10,341 nucleotides of DNA, taken from assembly GCA_050013795.1 (NCBI GenBank), contig JBEKEO010000091.1, forward strand, positions 1 to 10,341, given 5' to 3'. This stretch comes from CAWHOW01 sp050013795 (lineage in GTDB: Bacteria; Bacteroidota; Bacteroidia; Bacteroidales; CG2-30-32-10). A program made the translations under genes and the position numbers. The notes under the pieces were generated by a model that saw nothing but the letters and a program-made list of their open reading frames with translations, did not search any database and was not told the DNA's origin. Numbering within the stretch: the stretch's first letter is position 1; each line of letters opens with the position of its first letter. Of the stretch, positions 1 to 7,424 are shown in pieces.

Positions 1-1502
1 CGGTCACTATTCAGAAACTCGACCCTTATATCAATGTTGATCCCGGTACGCTTAATCCTTATGAACATGGCGAATGCTATGTTACAGAAGATGGCGCTGA
101 AACTGACCTTGACCTCGGTCATTATGAACGCTTCCTGAATATACCTACTTCCCAGGCGAACAATATTACAACAGGTCGCATATATCAATCTGTTATTGAG
201 AAAGAGAGAAGAGGCGATTATCTTGGTGAAACTGTGCAGGTAATTCCGCATATTACAGATGAAATAAAATATCGAATAAAATTACTTGGCAATGACAATG
301 CTTACGATTTTATCATTACAGAAATAGGAGGTACCGTAGGCGATATTGAATCGCTTCCCTATATTGAGGCTGTTCGCCAGATGCGTTGGGAAATGGGGCA
401 TCGCTGTTTTGTCATTCATCTTACACTGATTCCTTATTTAGCTGCTGCGGGAGAACTGAAGACCAAGCCTACACAGCACTCAGTGAAGATGCTCCTGGAA
501 CTGGGAGTGCAGCCTGATATACTGGTTTGCCGCACGGAAAAGCACCTGAATGAAAATCTCCGTCATAAAATTGCTTTGTTCTGTACCGTAGAACCCACCT
601 CTGTTATAGAATCTATAGATACAGATACCATCTACAATGTTCCCATTTTAATGAAAGCCGAAAATCTGGATACGGCTGTATTGCGTAAAATGAATATGCC
701 GGAGAAACAGGAACCCGATCTTGCTAAATGGGAAGAGTTTCTGTATAGACTGAAGAACCCTACCAGTGAAGTGAATATTGGTTTGATAGGAAAATATGCC
801 GAACTGAAAGATGCTTATAAATCCATTTCAGAATCGTTCAATCATGCCGCTTCCTTTCACCAATGCAAGGTAAAAGTGCAGATGATACATTCTGAAGATA
901 TTGAACATTCTAATGTTAAGGAAGCATTAAAAGGACTGAATGGTATTCTTGTAGCTCCGGGTTTTGGTGAGAGGGGAATTGAAGGAAAAATAACTGCTAT
1001 TCAATATGCGCGTGAGAACGGAATACCTTTTCTTGGTATTTGTCTTGGCATGCAGTGTGCCGTTGTGGAATTTGCAAGAAATGTATTAGGTTTTAAAGAT
1101 GCGCATTCCACAGAGATGAATCCCCGTACTACTCATCCTGTTATTGATATAATGGAAGCTCAGAAAAAAATATCTTGCAAAGGAGGAACGATGAGATTGG
1201 GTGCTTATCCATGCGATGTTCAGGAAAACACCAAAGCCTTCAGTATTTATAAAACGAAAAGTATATCCGAACGTCATCGTCACAGGTATGAATTCAATGA
1301 TAAATATCTGGCGGAATTTAAAAAAGCAGGAATGATACCTGCAGGTATAAATCCAAAGGACAATCTTGTTGAGATAATGGAAATACCGTCCCACCCATGG
1401 TTCATTGGCGTTCAATTCCACCCTGAGTACAAAAGTACGGTTGCAAATCCTCATCCTCTGTTTGTAGCATTTGTAGGGGCGGCTATTGAGAATAGAAAGT
1501 AG
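1..1502 (+). CDS. pyrG: CTP synthase, 3' part (N-terminus cut by window edge)
   Basis: CTP synthase makes CTP from UTP, ATP and glutamine in the cytoplasm, the last step of de novo pyrimidine nucleotide synthesis. The frame is open from base 3 and gives 499 residues; the family has about 535-545, so roughly the first 35 residues, with the P-loop, lie outside the window. Visible synthetase motifs are KLDPYINVDPGT, TEDGAETDLDLGHYERF and EIGGTVGDIES, which hold the Mg-binding Asp and Glu. The C-terminal class I glutamine amidotransferase domain has the nucleophile Cys in LGICLGMQC (codon at 1041) and the His-Glu pair in FHPEY (His codon at 1419). GTG at 234 is an internal Val codon, not the start. 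The gene lies upstream of yidC in the same direction, a gene order I know from Bacteroidota, but the 381-base gap and a promoter-like box argue against a tight operon. All key residues in view are intact. Confidence 0.97.
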   Translation, partial: VTIQKLDPYINVDPGTLNPYEHGECYVTEDGAETDLDLGHYERFLNIPTSQANNITTGRIYQSVIEKERRGDYLGETVQVIPHITDEIKYRIKLLGNDNAYDFIITEIGGTVGDIESLPYIEAVRQMRWEMGHRCFVIHLTLIPYLAAAGELKTKPTQHSVKMLLELGVQPDILVCRTEKHLNENLRHKIALFCTVEPTSVIESIDTDTIYNVPILMKAENLDTAVLRKMNMPEKQEPDLAKWEEFLYRLKNPTSEVNIGLIGKYAELKDAYKSISESFNHAASFHQCKVKVQMIHSEDIEHSNVKEALKGLNGILVAPGFGERGIEGKITAIQYARENGIPFLGICLGMQCAVVEFARNVLGFKDAHSTEMNPRTTHPVIDIMEAQKKISCKGGTMRLGAYPCDVQENTKAFSIYKTKSISERHRHRYEFNDKYLAEFKKAGMIPAGINPKDNLVEIMEIPSHPWFIGVQFHPEYKSTVANPHPLFVAFVGAAIENRK

Positions 1503-1570
1503 TATAATCTAACACTACTACCCGACTTAAACTTATCAAATATTTTAAAACTATTGATTTTACAGAGACT

Positions 1571-1736
1571 TTGTAACAGGTCACCCCGATGGGGCTATTC
1601 TTTTAATGAATAAAATATTTTCTATAAACAGACCGTCCCGCCGGGACTATATAGTACAAACTCCATAGGAGTGAACTGTTTATAGAATTAATTGCAAATG
1701 AATCATTAGCTCCATAGGAGCGTCCTGAAATAGTCG
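1571..1736. repeat. Cluster of four hairpin repeat units, head-to-head
   Basis: Four short units share one design: a 5-base stem with a 3-base loop, a 4-base spacer of form GnnC, then a tail close to TGTTTATAGAA. Units 1 and 2 read on the minus strand (stems 1583-1595 and 1635-1647; tails about 1571-1578 and 1620-1630). Units 3 and 4 read on the plus strand (stems 1660-1672 and 1709-1721; tails 1677-1687 and about 1726-1736). Stem sequences differ but stay paired, with one wobble pair in unit 1. The tails of units 2 and 3 are identical; with one extra base they form a perfect 12-base inverted repeat (1620-1631 against 1676-1687). The tails of units 1 and 4 have decayed. Stem starts are 52 and 49 bases apart on the two arms. 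No gene fits in 1503-1883. I recall repeats of this kind between genes of Bacteroidota, but cannot verify the family here. Confidence 0.75.
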
Positions 1737-1828
1737 GATAACAATGATATTCTAAATAAAGGTAACGTATTTACATGCTCATTTTCTTCATTTAACAGCT
1801 TTAACCTGCCCTTTAAAGTTTGAGTTTT

Positions 1829-1856
1829 TTTGAGTACAACAATTCCATTATCTTTG
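1829..1856 (+). promoter_or_regulatory. Candidate yidC promoter, Bacteroidota type
   Basis: TATCTTTG at 1849-1856 matches the Bacteroidota -7 box TAnnTTTG exactly. TTTG at 1829-1832 could be the -33 box, but the spacer of 16 bases is slightly short for this class; another TTTG at 1819-1822 would leave 26. Initiation about 7 bases after the -7 box would give a leader of roughly 20 bases before the yidC ATG at 1884. Inferred from the consensus only. Confidence 0.5.
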
Positions 1857-1883
1857 CCCTCTCATATTTGAAAATAACAGGAA

Positions 1884-3830
1884 ATGAATAAAAATACAAT
1901 TATCGGAATATTATTGATAGTAGGAATACTAGTAGTTTTTGGCATTATCAATAAACCTTCAAAAGAAGAGCTTCAAAAAAAGCAGCATATATCGGATTCT
2001 ATTACTAAAATTGAAAGGGAACAAAGAAAACAGGATTCCATTACGAAGTTATTGCCAAAGAGTAAAATATCAAAAGAAGATACAGTAAAGGGAAAAGTAA
2101 TTTCAAAAATTAGTTCTACTAAAGATTCATCTGAAACTGCGCAGAATAAAGATGCATTCGGAATGTTCTCCCATTCACTTCAAGGAAGTAAGAACCTTAT
2201 CACTATTGAAAATGAAGTCGCCAAATTTAAATTCTCAACATTAGGCGGGAGGATATATTACGCACAACTAAAAAAATATCACACTTTTGATTCTTTGCCG
2301 TTGATACTGATGAATGGTGATTCAACATTGTTCAATTTTAAATTTTATACCCACAACAGGATCATTAATACTTCACAACTATACTTTACTCCTGTTTTTA
2401 TTGATGCAAAATTCATGGGGAAAGAAAGCGTAAGCCTTAAAGGTAATGATTCATTAAAATTCGCCATGCGCCTTTATCCCGATTCTGCTACTGACCATCA
2501 TGGAGATAAATACATACAATTATTATATACTGTGTATGGTAATGATTATATGATGAAGATACAGCTCAGTTTTGTTGGTTTGCCGGATATTCTGAATGAG
2601 AGTTCCAATGCTATCGACCTTGAATGGAAGCAAAACCTCCGCCAGCAGGAAAAGAGCATAAAGGCTGAAAGAATGTCATCAACCATTTATTATAAATTCT
2701 TTGAAGATGATGTGGATTATTTATCAGAAACCAAAAACGGTAACAAAGATCTTACCACCAGGGTAAACTGGATAGGTTTCAAGCAGCAGTTCTTTACTTC
2801 TGTGTTAATCGCTGATAAAGGATTTGCTAATGCCAAGATAAGCACTGATGCCAATGATTCGATTGTCCGCAGGGTGAAAACCTGTACTGCAGGGATCACC
2901 ATTCCCTTTGATGAGAATAGCAAGCAAAGTTTTTCAATGCACATGTATTTTGGCCCCAATCATTTTAAAACATTAAAAAAGTATCACCTTGACCTGGAGC
3001 ATCAGATACCCCTGGGATGGAGCTCTCCATACATCCTCGGATGGATAAACAGGATAGCTGTTATTCCTGTTTTCAACTGGCTTAGCACATTTGGGATGAA
3101 CTATGGTATCATCATATTAATTCTTACCATTCTTCTTAAAATTGTCCTTTTCCCCATTGCATATAAAACATATTTATCATCAGCCAAGATGCGAGTGCTG
3201 AAGCCTGAAATTGACGAGATAAATAAAAAAATACCAAAAGAGAAAACCATGGAACGCCAGCAGGCAACTATGGCTTTATATAAGAAAGCCGGGGTTAACC
3301 CGCTTGCAGGATGCATTCCCATGCTATTGCAGATGCCTATATTGATTGCATTCTACAGGTTCTTCCCCGCATCTATCGAATTAAGGCAGCAAAGTTTCCT
3401 CTGGGCAACCGACCTTTCCGCTTATGATTCCATTCTAAACCTCGGCTTTAACATTCCTTTTTATGGCGACCATGTCAGTTTATTTACCTTGCTGATGACC
3501 GTATCCACTATCTTTTATACCAAGCTCAATAATCAGTTAATGGGTTCCCAGTCGCAGATGCCCGGCATGAAGTTTATGACCTATGCCATGCCTGTTATGT
3601 TCCTTGGTTTCTTTAACAATTTTGCAGCAGGACTGAGTTATTATTATTTTCTTGCCAATATGCTCACTTTCCTCCAGATGTGGGTAATCCGCCGCAGCGT
3701 GAACGAAGAAGCCATACATCAGAAGATACAGGAAAACAAAAAGAAACCGGAAAAGAAAAAATCAGGGTTTCAGAAGCGGCTGGAAGAAATGGCTAAACAA
3801 AGAGGATACAATCCTCCGAAGAAGAAATGA
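1884..3830 (+). CDS. yidC: Membrane protein insertase YidC
   Basis: YidC inserts and folds inner-membrane proteins, alone or with the Sec translocon. The 648 residues show the Gram-negative layout. A first membrane helix spans about 5-22. A charged linker follows to about 95, then a large periplasmic domain to about 375. The conserved insertase core spans about 388-603: a helix with LLKIVLFP, the cytoplasmic hairpin with AKMRVLKPEI and YKKAGVNPLAGC, the segment PMLLQMPILIAFY, and further helices with the conserved MPVMF and SYYYFLANM segments. The 45-residue tail is rich in Lys, as in YidC proteins thought to contact ribosomes. Lys419 stands where E. coli YidC has the groove Arg366. The ATG at 1884 gives the expected N-terminal helix and follows a promoter-like box by 27 bases. 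Somewhat longer than E. coli YidC (548), mostly in the linker and tail. Confidence 0.97.
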   Translation: MNKNTIIGILLIVGILVVFGIINKPSKEELQKKQHISDSITKIEREQRKQDSITKLLPKSKISKEDTVKGKVISKISSTKDSSETAQNKDAFGMFSHSLQGSKNLITIENEVAKFKFSTLGGRIYYAQLKKYHTFDSLPLILMNGDSTLFNFKFYTHNRIINTSQLYFTPVFIDAKFMGKESVSLKGNDSLKFAMRLYPDSATDHHGDKYIQLLYTVYGNDYMMKIQLSFVGLPDILNESSNAIDLEWKQNLRQQEKSIKAERMSSTIYYKFFEDDVDYLSETKNGNKDLTTRVNWIGFKQQFFTSVLIADKGFANAKISTDANDSIVRRVKTCTAGITIPFDENSKQSFSMHMYFGPNHFKTLKKYHLDLEHQIPLGWSSPYILGWINRIAVIPVFNWLSTFGMNYGIIILILTILLKIVLFPIAYKTYLSSAKMRVLKPEIDEINKKIPKEKTMERQQATMALYKKAGVNPLAGCIPMLLQMPILIAFYRFFPASIELRQQSFLWATDLSAYDSILNLGFNIPFYGDHVSLFTLLMTVSTIFYTKLNNQLMGSQSQMPGMKFMTYAMPVMFLGFFNNFAAGLSYYYFLANMLTFLQMWVIRRSVNEEAIHQKIQENKKKPEKKKSGFQKRLEEMAKQRGYNPPKKK

Positions 3831-3874
3831 TTAATCATTTATAAAAAGAAAGCATCCTAAAAGTATCTTTCACT

Positions 3875-4456
3875 TTGATAGAACAATTTATTAGCTGGGA
3901 TAAATCGTTACTGCTGTTTCTTAACGGCTTGCACACACCTTTCCTCGATTTCCTGATGTACTGGATAAGTTATAAATTTACATGGATACCATTTTACCTT
4001 TTCCTTATTTACCTGGTTATTAAACATTATAAACTTCGAACAATAGATGTGCTTGTTTGCGTTGCGCTGCTTATTACAGCAAGCGACCAGTTATCGGTGC
4101 ATTGTTTTAAAGATGTTTTTCATCGCCTGCGCCCATGCCAGAACGAAGAATTAAAACCATTTATTCATCTTGTTAACAATGAATGCGGAGGTTTGTACGG
4201 CTTTGTTTCATCGCATGCGGCAAATACATTTGCAATATGTTTTTTTCTTATACAAATACTTGGAAGAAAAATTAAATATCTTACAGCGGGAATGATTGTT
4301 TGGGCGGCTGTAGTTTCATACACCCGCATTTATCTTGGCGTGCATTATCCCTTTGATGTGTTTTGCGGAGCGATTCTTGGAATAACTGTGGGCTATTCTG
4401 TTGGTAAGGTATTCAATTGGTATTACAGTAAGTTTGTACTGGGAATTTCAAATTAA
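3875..4456 (+). CDS. PAP2-family membrane phosphatase, TTG start
   Basis: A 193-residue inner-membrane protein with all three PAP2 (type 2 phosphatidic acid phosphatase) motifs: KDVFHRLRP (K79-x6-R86-P87), SSH (112-114, in place of the usual SGH) and R151-x5-H157-x3-D161, where His114 and His157 are the expected catalytic pair. Relatives remove phosphate from lipids such as undecaprenyl pyrophosphate, phosphatidate or lipid A; the substrate cannot be told here. Hydrophobic stretches at about 20-50, 57-72, 115-130, 136-150 and 162-180 suggest five or six helices. The start is TTG at 3875: the frame opens at 3845 with no ATG or GTG before it, the next ATG (residue 28) would cut the first helix, and the N-terminus MIEQFISWDKSLLLFLNG fits family members. 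It lies 44 bases after yidC and may be read through from it. It ends facing the minus-strand genes. Confidence 0.9.
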   Translation: MIEQFISWDKSLLLFLNGLHTPFLDFLMYWISYKFTWIPFYLFLIYLVIKHYKLRTIDVLVCVALLITASDQLSVHCFKDVFHRLRPCQNEELKPFIHLVNNECGGLYGFVSSHAANTFAICFFLIQILGRKIKYLTAGMIVWAAVVSYTRIYLGVHYPFDVFCGAILGITVGYSVGKVFNWYYSKFVLGISN

Positions 4457-4464
4457 AATGAACT

Positions 4465-4479
4465 TTTATTTGTAATAAA
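4465..4479. terminator. Weak AT-only hairpin between convergent genes
   Basis: TTTATT (4465-4470) and AATAAA (4474-4479) are perfect inverted arms around a TGT loop in the 49-base gap between the PAP2 gene and the minus-strand lipoprotein gene. The place suits a bidirectional terminator, but the stem has no G-C pair, so it would be weak and may be chance. Confidence 0.25.
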
Positions 4480-4505
4480 TCCTATTCACTACGTTAACTT
4501 TATTA

Positions 4506-5138
4506 TTAATGCAAATGATCATGTATTTCTCTGCTGTGGGCAGCCCTCCTGCTTTCTCTTATTAAGACAGAAACCAGCATAATCAGCAAAACAATTCCGC
4601 AAGCCAGGAAAATAGCACCTGGCGTTATCGTGGTCTGGGAAATAGTCATTACCAGCAAAACAATAAGTAATAAAACTACGGCAACAAGTAAAAGGCTACA
4701 CCCATGTCCGTGACCTCTGTATAGTATACTTTTCCTGTTTGTAAATTCAAGTGTTGATCTTTTTGCTGTATAGTTTTGACTTATATTAAGGGGAAATTCA
4801 TTTAATAGGGAAGTGATTTTATATTTTTCTTTTGTTGTATTCGTTAAAGCTGTTGAAGTCGTCTTATCTGGGTTGGATTGAACAGGTTGATAAAGCACAG
4901 CTAATTCATTATTGCCTTTAGGTTGTTCGGGATGCGAGGATATTGCCTCTATTTTGTCTTTACTATAATTTTTTTTATTGATGCTGCTGTCAGAAGCATG
5001 ATGAATAATTTTCTGCTGTGCAGAAAGAGAGGGAATATAATATCCTGCCCTGAATCTGCGTTTCTCAATCCCTGCCCTCTCAATAAGTGTACAGGAAGCA
5101 AGAAAAGTGATGGATAAAAGTATCAGAAATGTTTTCAT
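4506..5138 (-). CDS. Predicted lipoprotein with two C-terminal membrane helices
   Basis: The 210-residue product begins with a short lipoprotein signal peptide: hydrophobic FLILLSITF, then LASC with Cys16 as the predicted lipidated residue. Just after it comes IEKRRFRAGYYI (about 24-35), a basic-aromatic motif of a type I recall near the N-terminus of other small Bacteroidota lipoproteins. Residues 40-135 are polar, rich in Ser, Thr, Asn and Lys, with no recognisable domain. GHGHG (142-146) precedes two hydrophobic helices (about 147-166 and 172-193), and the end is His-rich. Lipid anchor plus two helices suggests an inner-membrane protein with a periplasmic loop. The function is unknown. The gene is convergent with the PAP2 gene and follows the split-barrel gene after an 81-base gap on the same strand. 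I see no clear promoter of its own; the ATG at 5138 is set by the signal peptide. Confidence 0.8.
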   Translation of the reverse strand: MKTFLILLSITFLASCTLIERAGIEKRRFRAGYYIPSLSAQQKIIHHASDSSINKKNYSKDKIEAISSHPEQPKGNNELAVLYQPVQSNPDKTTSTALTNTTKEKYKITSLLNEFPLNISQNYTAKRSTLEFTNRKSILYRGHGHGCSLLLVAVVLLLIVLLVMTISQTTITPGAIFLACGIVLLIMLVSVLIRESRRAAHSREIHDHLH

Positions 5139-5219
5139 GCCAATCTGGGTTTTTATCCTTTTATCGCCGCATTTATCATACCAAAATGAATTATTTTCCC
5201 TTCCGGAAATATAATTTTC

Positions 5220-5693
5220 TTAGCTTAGATTTCCGAATTCCTTAGCAGTTATTTCTTCAACAACTACTTTGTACACTAAAACATTATCAATCGCAGGTTT
5301 TGAATAATCAAACACCTTTCCTGTGTATTGCTTCATTATAATGTTCATCGCTTCCACTTTCTTTTCGTACTCTTCAATAAATTCAACTTTCCCGTAACAG
5401 ATAACGCTTTTATAACTCATAATGTAACTACATGCCACATTCTGATTCTGATACGAGAGATCATGCCCGATGCTGAAAACAACACAAACACTGTTATTCT
5501 TTTTCAGGATATTTATCTTTTTTCCCGCTGAGCCCGAATGTAAATAAATGCATTTATCCTTGTATCCGAAATTAAATGGAAGTACATAAGGACGGTTATT
5601 CTCATCTACCATTCCAATATAGCAGCAGACACTTTTACTGATGATTTCTTCAATTTCTCTTTCCTTGAAAATGATTCTTTTCTTCTTCGGCAT
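5220..5693 (-). CDS. Pyridoxamine 5'-phosphate oxidase-family (NimA-like) flavin split-barrel protein
   Basis: A 157-residue soluble protein of the FMN-binding split-barrel fold. Typical segments are CCYIGMVDENNRPYVLPFNF (23-42), IYLHSGSAGKKINILKKN (49-66), VCVVFSIG (69-76), then YKSVICYGKVEFI (94-106) and a helix ending in MKQYTG (120-125). These match the single-domain group related to 5-nitroimidazole reductase NimA, in which His52 and the following Gly-Lys segment sit by the cofactor phosphate. Members bind FMN, F420 or haem and reduce small molecules; the true substrate is often unknown, so drug resistance should not be assumed. The length is normal and there is no signal peptide. The gene is divergent from the subtilase gene (105-base gap) and lies upstream of the lipoprotein gene on the same strand. 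Confidence 0.88.
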   Translation of the reverse strand: MPKKKRIIFKEREIEEIISKSVCCYIGMVDENNRPYVLPFNFGYKDKCIYLHSGSAGKKINILKKNNSVCVVFSIGHDLSYQNQNVACSYIMSYKSVICYGKVEFIEEYEKKVEAMNIIMKQYTGKVFDYSKPAIDNVLVYKVVVEEITAKEFGNLS

Positions 5694-5721
5694 AGAATAA
5701 ATAATTTATCAGATATTAGTG

Positions 5722-5746
5722 CAAATTTATTCCTTTCTTGAATCAT
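5722..5746 (-). promoter_or_regulatory. Candidate promoter of the split-barrel gene
   Basis: On the minus strand TAAATTTG (5729 down to 5722) matches the Bacteroidota -7 box TAnnTTTG exactly. TTTA about 16 bases further upstream resembles the -33 box TTTG with one mismatch. The leader to the ATG at 5693 would be about 20 bases. Inferred from the consensus. Confidence 0.45.
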
Positions 5747-5771
5747 AAACTATAAAAAATTTGTTTCTTTG
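5738..5771 (+). promoter_or_regulatory. Candidate promoter of the subtilase gene
   Basis: TTTCTTTG at 5764-5771 fits the -7 box TAnnTTTG with one mismatch (T for A), and TTG at 5738-5740 may be the -33 box, 23 bases upstream. The start of transcription would fall near 5778, just before the palindrome at 5779-5793. It overlaps the divergent minus-strand promoter region. Weak on its own. Confidence 0.35.
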
Positions 5772-5778
5772 AAAAGAT

Positions 5779-5793
5779 TTTGATCTGATCAAA
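5779..5793. promoter_or_regulatory. 15-base palindrome in the subtilase leader
   Basis: TTTGATC (5779-5785) and GATCAAA (5787-5793) are perfect inverted arms around a single T. It ends 5 bases before the ATG at 5799 and lies just after a candidate -7 box, where a repressor could bind or where RNA folding could hide the start. No known operator is matched, so the role is a guess. Confidence 0.35.
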
Positions 5794-5798
5794 CCGAT

Positions 5799-7376
5799 AT
5801 GATTCGTAAATTGTTTTTAATACTACTGTTGTTTTTTATCGGAGTTGCATTAGTTTCAGCACAAAACAACAAGTATTGGGTTTTCCTGAAAAACAAAAAG
5901 AATATAACATTCGATCCTTATAAGTATTTTGATAAGAAAACCATTGAACGTCGCCTGCAATATGGTATTCCACTTATTGATTCTACCGACTTCCCTTTGA
6001 ATGACGATTATGTTCATGCAATCTCTGAGCTTGTTGATTCCGTTTCTAATCCAAGCCGCTGGTTCAATGCCATATCGGTTTATGCTTCAGTTTCAGAAAT
6101 TGAAGAGGTGAAGAAGTTACCTGAAGTCAGGTCTGTTGAAAAAATGGAAGCTGTTGCAATTCCCGCAGAATATGATAACACGTATCTTAACCCGAAAGAT
6201 TCAACTTTGCTTGCCTCGCTTCCAAAACAAACTGCCCGCATGGGTGGCAATCTATTCCAGGAAAAAGGAATAGATGGCAAAGGAATTCGCATTGCCATTT
6301 TCGACGGAGGGTTCCCTACTGTCGACACGAATCCTGCATTTGAACAGGTTCGCAAGGATGGAAGGATAATAAAGACATGGGACTTTGTAAAGAACAAAGA
6401 ATTTGTTTATAGTTGGATGTCGCACGGAACAATGGTAATGTCGTGTATTTGCGGCATCATTAATGGAAAGAAAATTGGTCTTGCAACAGGAGCGGAGTTC
6501 CTCCTTGCACGAACTGAAGTCCGCAGGGAACCATACTTTGAAGAAGATAACTGGCTTGCAGCAGTTGAATGGGCTGATAAGAACGGGGCCGACATTATCA
6601 GCAGTTCGCTGGGCTATACTTATCAGCGTTATTTCCCCAACCAGATGGATGGTAAAACAGCACTTGTAACAAGGGCTGCCAACCTTGCTGCTAAAAAGGG
6701 AATACTTGTTATTAATGCTGTTGGCAATGATGGAGATAACAAATGGAAAATAATTGCTGCTCCTGCCGATGCCGACAGCGCCCTCTCTGTAGGTGGCATT
6801 AATCCGCTCACAGAGTATCATTTCTCATTCAGTTCATTTGGTCCTACCTGGGATAAAAGGATGAAACCCAATGTTTCCGCTTATGCCCATGTAATAGCAG
6901 CAGGTAAAGACAAGTTACAAGCGGTTGAAGGCACTTCTTTTGCATGTCCTCTTATTGCAGGTTTTGCTGCCTGTGCATGGCAGATAAACAGGGGATTGAA
7001 CAATATGCAAATATTTAATTCCATTGAAGAATCGGGCGACCTGTTCCCGTATTTTGATTATGCACATGGATATGGTGTTCCGCAGGCATCGTATTTTACT
7101 GAACATAAGATGACTGTTCCTGATAAAACATTCGAATTTGTTGATGATGATGATTACGTAAAAGTTGTGGTAACACAGGAATACATGGATAACAAAGAAA
7201 AGGGATCAGCGAAATATTTGTATTATAACATTCAAAATACCGATGGAACATTGAAGGAATATAATGTAATTTTAGTATTGCAGAATGATGTCCTTACGCT
7301 TACCAAATCCAATTTTAAGAAAGGGCAGAAGCTTAATGTACATCTTGGAAACTTTAATCGTTCGTATCAATTTTAA
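5799..7376 (+). CDS. Exported S8-family subtilisin-like serine protease
   Basis: A 525-residue secreted serine endopeptidase. Residues 1-21 are a clear signal peptide (LFLILLLFFIGVALVSAQ). Residues 25-125 form a propeptide-like region with YWVFLKNKK and RRLQYGIPLIDSTDFPLND, seen in many Bacteroidota subtilases. The catalytic domain spans about 155-432: Asp169 in IAIFDGG, His209 in SHGTMV, oxyanion Asn310 in NAVGNDG and Ser380 in GTSFACP. All four are present, so it should be active. A C-terminal beta-rich region (about 435-525) follows. Unlike many relatives it shows no T9SS sorting domain: there is no PNP motif, no GxYxxxI strand and no Lys-rich end, so it may stay in the periplasm or use another route. 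The start gives the signal peptide directly. Downstream genes on the same strand also encode exported proteins. Confidence 0.94.
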   Translation: MIRKLFLILLLFFIGVALVSAQNNKYWVFLKNKKNITFDPYKYFDKKTIERRLQYGIPLIDSTDFPLNDDYVHAISELVDSVSNPSRWFNAISVYASVSEIEEVKKLPEVRSVEKMEAVAIPAEYDNTYLNPKDSTLLASLPKQTARMGGNLFQEKGIDGKGIRIAIFDGGFPTVDTNPAFEQVRKDGRIIKTWDFVKNKEFVYSWMSHGTMVMSCICGIINGKKIGLATGAEFLLARTEVRREPYFEEDNWLAAVEWADKNGADIISSSLGYTYQRYFPNQMDGKTALVTRAANLAAKKGILVINAVGNDGDNKWKIIAAPADADSALSVGGINPLTEYHFSFSSFGPTWDKRMKPNVSAYAHVIAAGKDKLQAVEGTSFACPLIAGFAACAWQINRGLNNMQIFNSIEESGDLFPYFDYAHGYGVPQASYFTEHKMTVPDKTFEFVDDDDYVKVVVTQEYMDNKEKGSAKYLYYNIQNTDGTLKEYNVILVLQNDVLTLTKSNFKKGQKLNVHLGNFNRSYQF

Positions 7377-7386
7377 TTTTATAATG

Positions 7387-7417
7387 TATGATTAATTAAT
7401 GAAATATTTTAATCATA
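7387..7417. terminator. AT-rich inverted repeat after the subtilase stop
   Basis: Nine-base arms (7387-7395 and 7409-7417, core ATGATTAA / TTAATCAT) surround a 13-base loop, 10 bases after the subtilase stop codon. The 3' arm continues into a short A run. It could form a weak transcript end, but with one G-C pair and no U tract this is uncertain. Confidence 0.3.
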
Positions 7418-7424
7418 AAACCCT

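Noticed and set aside
234..236. GTG as the pyrG start
   Set aside because: The frame upstream to base 3 encodes conserved CTP synthase sequence, so this is an internal Val codon.
1498..1519. AGTAGT / ACTACT inverted repeat at the pyrG stop as a terminator
   Set aside because: Six weak pairs around a 10-base loop, overlapping the stop codon and without a U tract.
1571..1736. CRISPR array
   Set aside because: The units are imperfect, change orientation in the middle and have variable stems; there are no identical direct repeats with unique spacers and no cas genes.
3864..3871. TATCTTTC as a promoter box for the PAP2 gene
   Set aside because: One mismatch from TAnnTTTG but only 3 bases from the start codon, leaving no room for a normal leader.
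6252..6821. 189-codon open frame on the minus strand
   Set aside because: It lies wholly inside the subtilase gene, whose catalytic residues are all intact on the plus strand; the antisense product has no family features.
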